A model generated the notes under the pieces. It was not told the DNA's origin, searched no databases, and saw nothing but the letters and a program-made list of their open reading frames with translations. From assembly GCA_900548455.1 (NCBI GenBank), contig URKQ01000023.1:1-54912 (forward strand): a stretch of 54,912 bases of DNA, read 5' to 3'. Every line of letters starts with the position of its first letter. Within the stretch, counting starts at the first letter, position 1. Below are positions 35,845 to 44,627 of this stretch, piece by piece. The translations under genes and the position numbers were made by a program. Origin of the DNA: an uncultured Clostridium sp. (GTDB taxonomy: Bacteria > Bacillota > Clostridia > Clostridiales > Clostridiaceae).

Positions 35845-36156
35845 TTATTTAAATTTTACAGCAGTTCCATATGCCATAATCTCCGCAGCACCTTGAACTA
35901 CTGCTGCCGTTGTATAATGAACATTCACTATAGCATCTGCCCCTAGAGATTGGGCTTCTTCAACCATTCTTCCTGTTGCAATCTCTCTAGCTTCATTCAT
36001 CATTTGAGTATAAGATTTAAGCTCTCCCCCAACAATAGTTTTAAAGCTTTGAGAAATATCTTTCCCAATATGCTTAGATTGAATGGTTGCCCCTTTTACA
36101 ATCCCTAACATTTCAAGTTCTTTCCCCGTAATATAATCTGTGTTTACTAAAATCAT
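35845..36156 (-). CDS. YbjQ/UPF0145 family protein
   Basis: The product is 103 aa. It has the family pattern: MILVNTDYITGKELEMLGIV, then GGELKSYTQMMNEAREIA, then SLGADAIVNVHYTT and a final EIMAYGTAVKF. The fold forms a pentameric ring in structurally known members, sometimes described as a heavy-metal-binding domain. Its physiological role is unclear. ATG at 36156 has AGGAG 9 bases before it. It converges on motB. Confidence 0.88.
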   Translation of the reverse strand: MILVNTDYITGKELEMLGIVKGATIQSKHIGKDISQSFKTIVGGELKSYTQMMNEAREIATGRMVEEAQSLGADAIVNVHYTTAAVVQGAAEIMAYGTAVKFK

Positions 36157-36331
36157 TTCTATCAACTCCTATTATAATGTTAAACATTGTGGACATATCA
36201 TCAATATGTAATCTATCTTAACCATTATATTATAAAATTATACGTTATTGTATGTTTTTAGAACCTAAACTCTCTGTAATTTGATACATAATTTCTTAAA
36301 TAAGTTGCTTCCTTAGAGTCACTTTTAAATG

Positions 36332-36967
36332 TTATATTGAAAATTTAAAATTTTGCCCTTTATTCATTTTCATAATATCTGCTAACATATTCATTACCTT
36401 ATCATTACTCATAAGCGCTTTAATTTTATCATTTAATTGTATATTTTCATCAACATTTAGCACAACCTTATTGTTTTCATCTAAAGTTAATGTAGCACTT
36501 TCTTTCTTTTGGAATTTGGATTTATATTTTTCCATTTCCTTATCAGCTTCATCTAATATTTCAACAAGCCCTTTTCTAAGTCGTCTACGCATTTCTTTTT
36601 CTTGTTCACTAAGAGGACATTCAAATCGCTGTCCATTAACGACAACCCATCTCTTCTCATCATCAATTCCCAATTCTTCCCACTGACAATCTGGATTATT
36701 GGTAGTATAGTCTACTATTTGATTAAAAGAACCCCTATCAACATATAAAGTTGTATGAGCTGCTGTTCCTTTATCTATAGTTACACCGCCAACTCTACTT
36801 GCCCTTGAAATATTTTCTTGGGATGCGGCGATCTCTATACTATCCTTAAATTCTAAAGTCTTTTTCACATCGCCTTTGGACATATATGAATCTTTAACTT
36901 CACAAGTTTTCGTGGATAATCCATTTGAATACATACTGTAATTTCCATTTATATTGTTAATGCCCAT
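36332..36967 (-). CDS. Hypothetical protein, about 211 aa
   Basis: I do not recognise this protein. The N-terminus (MGINNINGNYSMYSNG) is Asn/Tyr/Ser-rich. A middle helical part with many charged residues (EQEKEMRRRLRKGLVEIL, DEADKEMEKYKSKFQ) might form a coiled coil. No signal or membrane segment. Such short Asn-rich leaders occur on a family of small Clostridium proteins of unknown function. GAAGGGG lies before the ATG at 36967; the ATG six codons earlier is less likely. It has no clear operon partner. Confidence 0.7.
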   Translation of the reverse strand: MGINNINGNYSMYSNGLSTKTCEVKDSYMSKGDVKKTLEFKDSIEIAASQENISRASRVGGVTIDKGTAAHTTLYVDRGSFNQIVDYTTNNPDCQWEELGIDDEKRWVVVNGQRFECPLSEQEKEMRRRLRKGLVEILDEADKEMEKYKSKFQKKESATLTLDENNKVVLNVDENIQLNDKIKALMSNDKVMNMLADIMKMNKGQNFKFSI

Positions 36968-37071
36968 ACTAACCCCTTCTTTCATTTGATTAATAATATT
37001 ATTCTCGATTCAAGTTACCATTTACTTTAATTTCTATATAAATATTTCGTTACTTTCTTTTCTAACATAAT

Positions 37072-37488
37072 CTATTCTTTATTAAGCTTAGTTGCACCTT
37101 TAGAATCCTTAAGTATAAAAGTCACATCTCCTAACAATCCCTCTTGTGCTCCCCAACGTTCAAATATCTTATATGCTTTTTTATTATTGTCTTTAGTATA
37201 TAACCTTACAGACCCCTTTCCTTTAAAGTAAGGTATATTAATTTCACCATAAGGTTCTTCTATTCCGTCTGATCTATAATATGAATTCATATATACATAT
37301 ATTATTGAATACACTTTTCCTTTAGTTGGCTCATAATCGTTGTTAATGCTATTAGCAAAAGTATTAATAGGATCTTCTCCACCATTATTTCCTGTTCTAA
37401 TTAACTTATATACGTGAGATTTACCCAGTTGTCCATAGTATTTTCCCTTAGGTAGTTTTTCGTAAAAGTCTTGAAAATTTTTAACCAT
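37072..37488 (-). CDS. Hypothetical protein, about 138 aa
   Basis: I do not recognise this protein. It is soluble, with a Gly/Tyr-rich beta-type pattern (YYGQLGKSHVYKLIRTGNNGG, YFKGKGSVRLYTKDNNKKAY) and ends with FERWGAQEGLLGDVTFIL. ATG at 37488 has a weak GAGAAG before it. A longer frame to 37548 would need a TTG start. Its start region faces the broken gene at 37573-37762. Confidence 0.6.
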   Translation of the reverse strand: MVKNFQDFYEKLPKGKYYGQLGKSHVYKLIRTGNNGGEDPINTFANSINNDYEPTKGKVYSIIYVYMNSYYRSDGIEEPYGEINIPYFKGKGSVRLYTKDNNKKAYKIFERWGAQEGLLGDVTFILKDSKGATKLNKE

Positions 37489-37572
37489 AATAGCTTCTCT
37501 AGCTGTGTTAAAAAATCTATTTAAAATATTTAAGGTTAAGTGATTCAATTAGAATTATTACTCACACTTTAT

Positions 37573-37762
37573 CTATTTTCTGCAATTTTTAAATCCTTGA
37601 ATGCAACTTACTATACATAGCACAATTATATAAGCAGAAAAACCTAAAGCTACAAGCACAATTTCTCCACCCATACTTTCAATTATGTTTTTATTAATTG
37701 CAGACACAATTCTAAATTGAAAATATACCTAATATCATCCACACAACCAATGCACCAATCAT
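37573..37762 (-). pseudogene. Frameshifted small membrane protein remnant
   Basis: An ATG at 37762 with AAAGGAG upstream opens MIGALVVWMILGIFSI, then stops at TAG. One base later a second frame continues RIVSAINKNIIESMGG and then a hydrophobic helix EIVLVALGFSAYIIVLCIVS to a stop at 37573. Deleting one T near 37712 would join them into a 62-aa two-helix protein. It is most simply a broken gene. A sequencing error could give the same picture. No ORF of length fits the rest of the 37489-37948 gap. Confidence 0.45.
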
Positions 37763-37899
37763 GCTTTATCCTCATCTCCTTTAAAGAAAATCCAATTTCA
37801 ATTTAATACATATATTGTAAATTATATCATTTATTTTATTGCAATAAAATAAGTATTGTCCTTCATTATACATAAAACTTTATCCGGTATTTTCTCGGC

Positions 37900-37942
37900 A
37901 TAAAAAATAAGGGCAATAAGAACTTAATCTTACTACCCATAT
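37900..37942 (-). terminator. Terminator of the DUF3862-like gene
   Basis: GGGTAGTAAGA ... TCTTATTGCCC stem followed by TTATTTTTTA on the minus strand. Confidence 0.75.
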
Positions 37943-37948
37943 GTCATA

Positions 37949-38587
37949 CTATTTTAAATTAAACTGAGCCTTCACACCTAATTTATCACTTGAAAAAGTA
38001 AGGTTAGCATTTGAACCATCTTTATTCATCCAAGTATACATTAAGCATTCTACATCCATAATTTTTGTTTGAGAAGTTATTTGACCTTCTCCCAATATTT
38101 CTTTAACTTCATCGTAGGACATTCCATCCGTAACTTGATTATACTTTTCTAGAGTTATTCCTGCATCCTTGCTTCCTAGTCCAGCTTGAGCTTTTCCTGA
38201 AACTACATCATTTTGTATAGTTATAGTAACATTACTTATTCCTGTACCATTCCAAGTATATATTACAGATTTTACTCCTCCAACTTCTGAAGAAGTTAAT
38301 TCTTTTCCCTCTCCTAATATAGCAACTACATCCTCATATTTAGAATCCATATTTACTTTTAAGAAATTTTCATATGTTACTTTTGTATCCTCTTTTGCAG
38401 TTTCTTTTTTCACTGCACTATCTTTTTTGTCATCAGTTTTTTGTTCTTGTGTTTCCCCTGGCTTTGTGGATCCTTCACTTTTAGCTTGTTCATTTCCTTT
38501 TCCACCATACGCACCTGCAGCTATAACTATAACAATTATAAGCCAAAACCACCACTTTTTATAGAATTTCTTTTTTCCGTTTGCCAT
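37949..38587 (-). CDS. Membrane-anchored DUF3862 / SmpA-like repeat protein
   Basis: The product is 212 aa. A short basic head and one membrane helix (WWFWLIIVIVIAAGAYGG) anchor it, followed by a long Lys/Glu/Asp/Thr linker. Then come two related domains starting TYENFLKVNMDSKYEDVVAILGE and EKYNQVTDGMSYDEVKEILGE. The second matches the GMSYDEVKxILG motif of DUF3862, related to the SmpA/BamE fold. Proteins of this type are secreted or surface-tethered with no known biochemical role. ATG at 38587 has GGGGGAT upstream. It is the last gene before the phage-derived block. Confidence 0.8.
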   Translation of the reverse strand: MANGKKKFYKKWWFWLIIVIVIAAGAYGGKGNEQAKSEGSTKPGETQEQKTDDKKDSAVKKETAKEDTKVTYENFLKVNMDSKYEDVVAILGEGKELTSSEVGGVKSVIYTWNGTGISNVTITIQNDVVSGKAQAGLGSKDAGITLEKYNQVTDGMSYDEVKEILGEGQITSQTKIMDVECLMYTWMNKDGSNANLTFSSDKLGVKAQFNLK

Positions 38588-38733
38588 CAATTAATCCCCC
38601 TAGTTATTATTCAGTATATATTCATTGTATAATATTTTCATCCTTTGTCAACATTTTTCATTTTATAGTATTTGAGTAAATAGCAAAGTACCTATTTATT
38701 ATTTCTACTATTATAATTCAAATAATTGTTATT

Positions 38734-38991
38734 TTATATATTTATTTTTTTAAGATATTCTATAAAATTCAATATCGCCTGCATTGTATTATATCTATTA
38801 TCACCTGCAATATGCTTTGTACAATAAGAAGTAAATTGCCCCTTTTCTCCTCCAACACAATATACATTTTTTATTCTACTATAATCAAAGGGGGCTCTTC
38901 TTCCATCCATAATTGGACACACCAAATAATCTGCTAAATACTCAGCTGCTCTCTTATCTATATCGTTCATATAAACTACTATATTATCCAC
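38734..38991 (-). CDS. Possible internally initiated endolysin C-terminal domain
   Basis: GGGGAGG at 39000-39006 lies 8 bases before an in-frame GTG at 38991, at codon 182 of the amidase gene. Translation from here would yield an 85-aa free cell-wall-binding domain. Internal starts of this kind are known for related Clostridium phage endolysins. That this one is used is inference. Confidence 0.45.
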   Translation of the reverse strand: MDNIVVYMNDIDKRAAEYLADYLVCPIMDGRRAPFDYSRIKNVYCVGGEKGQFTSYCTKHIAGDNRYNTMQAILNFIEYLKKINI

Positions 38992-39534
38992 ATAATATTC
39001 CTCCCCTTTATTTAAATTTACTCTACCATCAATTCCATTTGCTATAGCTCTAGCAACCTTTTCAACTCCTAAACTATTGTATAGATTTGCATCTTTTTCA
39101 TGAACAAAACAAACTTCTATAATCATACTTGGACAATTTATACTAGTAATCTCTCCTAAATCTGTCCTAGGTTTTAACCCTCGATTATAAAACCCCAAGG
39201 AGGCTAAGTTACTTAATATTCTATTCCCTATATCAGTAGTTAATTGTGTCCCAGGATATATTAATACCTCTGACCCATAAGCTCCTTGGGTACTATTAAA
39301 GTGAATACTATAAAATAGTTCTGCCAAAGATCCATTGCACTTATTAATCCCATAATTTAATTCATCCGGAAATGAATAATTTTGAGGAGGTGTACAATCC
39401 AACATAGTATTTCCTACCTCTGCAAGTAATTCTTGCACCCTTTTATACACTTTTCTATCTTCTGTTAATTCATCAATTTTATCTAAAGCGCCTGGTGCAG
39501 TCTTGGTATGACCTCCTCTATTTGCAATTATCAT
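38734..39534 (-). CDS. N-acetylmuramoyl-L-alanine amidase endolysin
   Basis: The product is 266 aa. Residues 1-170 are an Amidase_3 domain with His9 (NRGGHT), His78 (SIHFN) and the catalytic Glu140 region (IIEVCF). Residues 182-266 form a separate C-terminal domain (NIVVYMNDIDKRAAEYLADY, VYCVGGEKG, IAGDNRYNTMQAIL) like the cell-wall-binding part of clostridial phage endolysins CD27L and CTP1L. A strong internal ribosome site and GTG start precede exactly this domain, so a free domain may be made too. With the holin it forms the lysis module of the phage-derived block. It lies past a terminator that follows the holin. Confidence 0.9.
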   Translation of the reverse strand: MIIANRGGHTKTAPGALDKIDELTEDRKVYKRVQELLAEVGNTMLDCTPPQNYSFPDELNYGINKCNGSLAELFYSIHFNSTQGAYGSEVLIYPGTQLTTDIGNRILSNLASLGFYNRGLKPRTDLGEITSINCPSMIIEVCFVHEKDANLYNSLGVEKVARAIANGIDGRVNLNKGEEYYVDNIVVYMNDIDKRAAEYLADYLVCPIMDGRRAPFDYSRIKNVYCVGGEKGQFTSYCTKHIAGDNRYNTMQAILNFIEYLKKINI

Positions 39535-39562
39535 ATAACATCACTCCTTTTTATTATGATTA

Positions 39563-39600
39563 TGTAAAAAAATAGAGTAGGATTGCTCCTACTCTCATTT
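39563..39600 (-). terminator. Terminator between holin and endolysin
   Basis: AGAGTAGGA-GCAA-TCCTACTCT stem followed by ATTTTTTTAC on the minus strand, immediately past the holin stop. The endolysin lies after it, so it may need readthrough or its own promoter. Confidence 0.85.
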
Positions 39601-40002
39601 TGTAATATTTTTCTTTTCTCCATCCTTTAGTTGTAATAGTGCCTCTTTAATTTTTTTAGGTATTGGTAATCCTAAACCAGCACAATTCTCTAACAAACTT
39701 ATCCCCTCATTGGCAATGTAAAAATAACATACCAAGGTTCTAAACACCCATGTTCCCGTATTTAAAAGTCTATCTAGCATTACAGCTACTATCAGCACTA
39801 CAAATATTACACACTTTCTAGCAATCCCCTTAAGTCCAATGTCGCTAGATATTTCTTTGTTAATCCATGCCCTTATTATACCTGTAACATAATCTAATAT
39901 CATAAATATAATTAATATTTTTAAAGCTAAATCCCAACTTCCAAATAACCATGTTAAGCATGTACCAGTGGCTGTTATAATTGATTTTATTAATTTATCC
40001 AT
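39595..40002 (-). CDS. Phage holin (toxin secretion/phage lysis holin family)
   Basis: The product is 135 aa with three or four membrane helices (about 5-20, 26-45, 65-85, 88-105). The segment ILDYVTGIIRAWINKEISSDIGLKGIARK is the signature of the Phage_holin_4/TcdE-type family. Holins make membrane pores that release the endolysin at a set time. It follows the tail-spike gene by 39 bases and precedes a terminator. In a tailocin the same pair releases particles by cell lysis. Confidence 0.92.
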   Translation of the reverse strand: MDKLIKSIITATGTCLTWLFGSWDLALKILIIFMILDYVTGIIRAWINKEISSDIGLKGIARKCVIFVVLIVAVMLDRLLNTGTWVFRTLVCYFYIANEGISLLENCAGLGLPIPKKIKEALLQLKDGEKKNITK

Positions 40003-40041
40003 TTTGTCATCATCCTTTAATATTGTCTAAAATAAAAATAT

Positions 40042-43000
40042 TTAGCCCCGATTAACTAAACTCTTTAATTCTTCTATTTCTTTTTGTTGCTCTTGTACTA
40101 CACCCCACAACAAACTAACCATGCTATATAAACTTATACAATCTGTATCTTTAGGCACTAACAAAGCCTTAGCTTGTGGTGTCAATTCTTCTATTATTAA
40201 TCCAGTTTTTATAGGTGCGTTACCGGCATAAATCACACTTTTATTATCATATTCTACATTTTCCTGTTGCATTTCATTGTCTATATCTGATTTGAGCTGA
40301 TAATTTCTTACATTATTTTCTTTAATGATATTTATAGCATTTTCTATATTTAAACTACTGATGTTAGTTTTAGCCTTAATGGTTGAATTGTTAACAAAGT
40401 CACTAGCTACCATAGGGCAATAACCTCCATCACCACCCCATCTTGCTTGCACTCCTGGAGCTGAACCACCAAGTAATTTAAGCATAGTTGTACCACAAAA
40501 TAATATTGTGTGACCCTCTTCATTTACCCCTAAAGAAACATAATTATTACCGCTATTACTTCGTTGGTTGAAAACTCTCATATACCCAGAGCTATCCATA
40601 GAAATATAATTATGTGGCGTTAATTGCATACGAATAGCACTGGCAGAACCATCTATCCTACAATCATTTCCGAAAAGTTTTAACTGATAATCATTCGGCT
40701 GCAATTTACCTTTAAAAGTAATATCTCCGGTACTATCTGCTTCAATTACTTTATTACCTGCTTTATTTTTTACAGTTAAAGCTCCATTATATATCTCAAC
40801 ACCGTCAGCATCTATTTTAGTGTTACCAGCATATACTTCATCTGGATGTGGAGAGAATGGAATAGGTATCTTACCCTCAGCCATCATAATTTGTGTTACG
40901 TTAAATAGTCCTGTTTGTGAATCTCCAGTGTAAAAAAACGGTCTAAACCAACATGGGCTACCTTTAGTTCTAATGTGTATATATAATTGTACCCATTGTT
41001 TAACATCAGCACCATCATATTTTTGTTTATAGTCTACAAGATCACATGCATTAGTATCCGCAACTCCCTGACTAGTGGCACACCAAAAATGCAGTGGTTT
41101 AATCGATGTGCTTGCAATAGCATTTTCACACCAGAAGTAACAACTAAATACATAATCAGTAAGTGGTTTCAAATAAATATATTCACCACTTATTCCAGTT
41201 GGAAATCTACTAGCCCCACATTTACCACCAAAGAACCAAGTTGTATCATGAAATAAACCACCGCCATTATCATGCCAATGGGCTAATGTTTCGTTCATTA
41301 ATCCATTCTTGATTAAGTTTCTACCACCAGTACTTGAAAACTTAAAATTAACTTGGTCATTCAATTGTTCTACAGTAGATGTAGTTGCAAATGTTGCTTT
41401 TCCATTTGTTTTTGCATCTTTAACAGTATTTATAATTGCATCATCGGTTATCTTTGTTTCTGCATGAGCAACCCTTAAATTTAAATCGTTTGTATCTGTT
41501 ATGTCATATACTGTAGCGGATGCAATATGCCACTTAAACGGAGGTGTTCCACCTGCTATAGCATAAAATTCAGTTGTGCTGAACGTGCCACTTATTCCAC
41601 ATATGGTTTCATGTATATATTCTTCCCATTTTCCAGTACCAACATTAGATGTTAACCATTTATCTATACGACCTACCCCAGTTGGATTGCTGTGCCAATT
41701 TATTGCTAATCCTTCTGGTATTTTAGCTCGTATTTTTGTTATAAATATAGCATTAGCTCTTGAACATAATCCATCAAAGTGAAACCCACCGTTACCTGGA
41801 TCCGTGTTAATTCCATCCACACTAAATTCCATACAATGTGACGATGTTGTTGGGCAATCACTTGGTTTAGCTATTCTATTCATCTTCAAATGAGTTCCGC
41901 CCGACAAGTTATATAAACTTAATCCATTAACACCTTCTGTAAAAGTGGGATCTGAGAATAACATCTTACCACCTGCAACTGCTTTAGATATAGATATAGT
42001 ATCGTATTTAGCATCTGATATTGTCTTAGATACCGTATTTATTATAGCTTCATCAGTTATTTTGTTTTCAGCCACCTTAAGTCTCTTTTCTTGATCTGTT
42101 ACGTTTCCAGTTAAAGTGTTTACCTTACTTTCTGTACTCGATACCCTTTGTGTTATGCCACCTAGATTTGCTTCAATTGTAGCTGCTTTATCTGAAACTA
42201 TCTTAATCTCTGATTTAGTGGCTTTATCATCCATTTGTGTTTCTATTGCTTTAGTCTTAGAATCCAAACCAGTAACACTCAATTTTATTTTATCGGTTTC
42301 AGCTTTTATTTCAGATTTAGCAGTATTAATTTTAGTATCTGTTGTAGTTGTTACATTAGCAATCTTTGAATCTAGTTCATTTTTAACTGTAGTAACAGTT
42401 TTATCAATATCACCCTGTTCAACTTTTAAAGCTATCTGCCCCTTAAGTACACTAATTTCTGATGTTGCTTTTGAAAGATTGCTATTAACTGTTGTTATTT
42501 CTTGATTTACATAAGCCTTACTGTCTGATAGTGCTTTGTCAGCTTTCTTTTGAGCTTCTGATATTGCTGTATCTTTAGCATTATTTGCCTTAGTTGTTGC
42601 ATCAGATGCTGCAGTACTAACCGCACTATCTTTTGCTGCATTTGCTTTTGTTGTTGCATCTGTAGCTGCCGTAGATATTGCTTCACTTTTCTTAGCATCT
42701 GCATAAGCTTTGCTATTAGTTAAAGTAGTTTCAATATTTTTATTAATAGTAGTCTTATCTGTTGCATATGTCTGACTATCTACCTTCAAATTAATTGCTT
42801 TCTCATTAGCTGTTATCCTTGCTTCTTGAGTAGCTAAATTTTTACCATGCTCCGTAATATTATTATTTTGTTCTTGAAGTAACACATTAAGACTTTTGTC
42901 TCCAGCTTGAACAACTGTACTAGATATTTTTTCTGTAGCTCCATTAACCTTTCTTACTACGCTATTAATATCTAACTTAGAACCATCAAGACTATTATTA

Positions 43001-44616
43001 TCAATTTTATTATATCCATCTGTAAATCCTGCTTTTGTTAATCCATCTTGATTTAATAATATAGTCTTTCCGTCATTACCTCTTAATACTAAAGCACTAT
43101 TGTTATTTTCATCTACTCCCAGCATTATTCTTTCATAAAGTGCATTATCCTTACTATCAAGCACCTGGAGTTTATTACCTTGTAATTTCAACCTTCCTTG
43201 TGGTCCAGCTACACTAACTAAGCTTGTATCTACGGTACCACTTTTAATTTTATTAGCATCTAAATCACTTATCTGGGCATTACCTATAGATCCCTCTAGC
43301 ATCCAACCCTTTAATGACTGTAATAAATCTGATTGAATATTATCTGCTGTAATATTGCCTGCTACTAAGGTTTTAATATTTGCACTATCTGCTTCCAATA
43401 AATTAACTTTTTCACTTACTGCATTTAGTTGTATCACATCAGCTTTATTTGCCGTTAACTTATCAACAGTAGCATTAGTAACTTTAAGTTCTGTAATATT
43501 AGCCTTTGTAGCTTCAATATCTCCTACACGTATCTCTACAGCATTTAAACTATTAATATCTGCCTTATCTACAACAAGCTTTTTGACTACACCTTGAATT
43601 GCTCCTTCACTAATAGTTCCATTGTCACTGGTTACATTATTTACTGTGTCAGCTGTATTTTGGTGTTCCTTTTGCAAATCCTCAAAACTTAAAATAGTAT
43701 TAGCTATTTCACAACTATTTTTCTCAGGTTTATCTGGCCATACTTTCATTGAAACTATTCTTTGCTTTTCTCTTATATATTCATCTTTAGATATTAAAGT
43801 TATAACATCACCTAATTTATAGCTTAATATATCTTTGTATTTATCACTCATATTAGCTAAGTCTAATATATCAGCATCATATGCATGATACGGTTTTGAT
43901 ATTTCATCTAACTTAATTATTGCATCTTCTCTTAAACTGGCTTCATCAGTATATTTTTCATCTTTCCAAATAAGTGTCTTTGTCTTATTACTATACTTAA
44001 AATTTTCAACTATAACTTTTAGATCATCTTTACCTAAAGCAACTATTCTTGTATAAAAATCATAACTGTTAGATTGTGATTTTAAATCTTTTAAGTTTAA
44101 AGAATCTATAAAATAGGCTCCTTTATCACTTCCTAATCTCTCCGCAACTTTAACTATCTTACTTATAGTGTCAAATTCAATTTCTGCATTATACGTTTTT
44201 CTAGCTTCTTGAATTATATCCCAACTATTGCAATTAGTTTTCTTGATAGTTCTTTTTTTACTTATATTATCTATCATCCTTAAAGTCCAACCAGTACCTG
44301 CTAAAGCTAATGAAATACATTGATTTATAGTTTGATTAGTTGTAGTAAAATGTTCCCATTCCTTACCTTCTAAATCTTCTACATTTAATACTGCTTTAAT
44401 GCTTTTATAATTTCCACTATTACTAATTTCCTTTATTACAAATTCATCTGTTTTATTTCTTATATATCCTTCTTCTTTTAATTCCTTTGATAAATGTTTA
44501 GGATATAAAAAAGACAGGGTTTTATCTCCTGTCTTTAATTTACTTTCTATGCAGTAGTCTTTATATGCTGATAGTCCCTTTATTTTATTCTTATTTACAT
44601 CAAATAATTGTAGCAT
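40042..44616 (-). CDS. Large tail-tip / receptor-binding protein with S74 chaperone-like end
   Basis: The product is 1524 aa. Residues about 1-320 resemble the siphophage tail-associated lysin/baseplate hub (endopeptidase_tail) family. A long helical part of about 330-900 has imperfect repeats such as DATTKANAAKDSA and KITDEAIINTV. Two blocks near 900 and 1090 look like carbohydrate-binding jelly rolls (DPTFTEGVNGLSLYN, GGRNLIKNGLMNETL). The final 120 residues (TIKAKTNISSL, GLIIEELTPQAKALL, LYSMVSLLWGVVQEQQKEIEEL) resemble the S74 intramolecular chaperone that trims itself off. It is therefore the likely receptor-binding spike that sets target range. It follows Dit by 11 bases, GGGGGG precedes the ATG, and a terminator-like hairpin lies inside its start. 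Confidence 0.88.
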   Translation of the reverse strand: MLQLFDVNKNKIKGLSAYKDYCIESKLKTGDKTLSFLYPKHLSKELKEEGYIRNKTDEFVIKEISNSGNYKSIKAVLNVEDLEGKEWEHFTTTNQTINQCISLALAGTGWTLRMIDNISKKRTIKKTNCNSWDIIQEARKTYNAEIEFDTISKIVKVAERLGSDKGAYFIDSLNLKDLKSQSNSYDFYTRIVALGKDDLKVIVENFKYSNKTKTLIWKDEKYTDEASLREDAIIKLDEISKPYHAYDADILDLANMSDKYKDILSYKLGDVITLISKDEYIREKQRIVSMKVWPDKPEKNSCEIANTILSFEDLQKEHQNTADTVNNVTSDNGTISEGAIQGVVKKLVVDKADINSLNAVEIRVGDIEATKANITELKVTNATVDKLTANKADVIQLNAVSEKVNLLEADSANIKTLVAGNITADNIQSDLLQSLKGWMLEGSIGNAQISDLDANKIKSGTVDTSLVSVAGPQGRLKLQGNKLQVLDSKDNALYERIMLGVDENNNSALVLRGNDGKTILLNQDGLTKAGFTDGYNKIDNNSLDGSKLDINSVVRKVNGATEKISSTVVQAGDKSLNVLLQEQNNNITEHGKNLATQEARITANEKAINLKVDSQTYATDKTTINKNIETTLTNSKAYADAKKSEAISTAATDATTKANAAKDSAVSTAASDATTKANNAKDTAISEAQKKADKALSDSKAYVNQEITTVNSNLSKATSEISVLKGQIALKVEQGDIDKTVTTVKNELDSKIANVTTTTDTKINTAKSEIKAETDKIKLSVTGLDSKTKAIETQMDDKATKSEIKIVSDKAATIEANLGGITQRVSSTESKVNTLTGNVTDQEKRLKVAENKITDEAIINTVSKTISDAKYDTISISKAVAGGKMLFSDPTFTEGVNGLSLYNLSGGTHLKMNRIAKPSDCPTTSSHCMEFSVDGINTDPGNGGFHFDGLCSRANAIFITKIRAKIPEGLAINWHSNPTGVGRIDKWLTSNVGTGKWEEYIHETICGISGTFSTTEFYAIAGGTPPFKWHIASATVYDITDTNDLNLRVAHAETKITDDAIINTVKDAKTNGKATFATTSTVEQLNDQVNFKFSSTGGRNLIKNGLMNETLAHWHDNGGGLFHDTTWFFGGKCGASRFPTGISGEYIYLKPLTDYVFSCYFWCENAIASTSIKPLHFWCATSQGVADTNACDLVDYKQKYDGADVKQWVQLYIHIRTKGSPCWFRPFFYTGDSQTGLFNVTQIMMAEGKIPIPFSPHPDEVYAGNTKIDADGVEIYNGALTVKNKAGNKVIEADSTGDITFKGKLQPNDYQLKLFGNDCRIDGSASAIRMQLTPHNYISMDSSGYMRVFNQRSNSGNNYVSLGVNEEGHTILFCGTTMLKLLGGSAPGVQARWGGDGGYCPMVASDFVNNSTIKAKTNISSLNIENAINIIKENNVRNYQLKSDIDNEMQQENVEYDNKSVIYAGNAPIKTGLIIEELTPQAKALLVPKDTDCISLYSMVSLLWGVVQEQQKEIEELKSLVNRG
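44507..44536 (-). terminator. Terminator-like hairpin inside the spike gene
   Basis: AAAGACAGG ... CCTGTCTTT, perfect 9-bp stem, then six T on the minus strand, about 80-110 bases inside the coding sequence. It could attenuate expression of the spike and lysis genes. Confidence 0.5.
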
Positions 44617-44627
44617 GCAACTCCCCC

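Noticed and set aside
42116..42505. Plus-strand open frame opposite the spike gene
   Set aside because: It is an antisense shadow of a repetitive helical region with no ribosome site or recognisable motif.
42507..42704. Minus-strand Gln-rich frame inside the spike gene
   Set aside because: An out-of-frame reading of the Ala/Thr/Lys repeat region.
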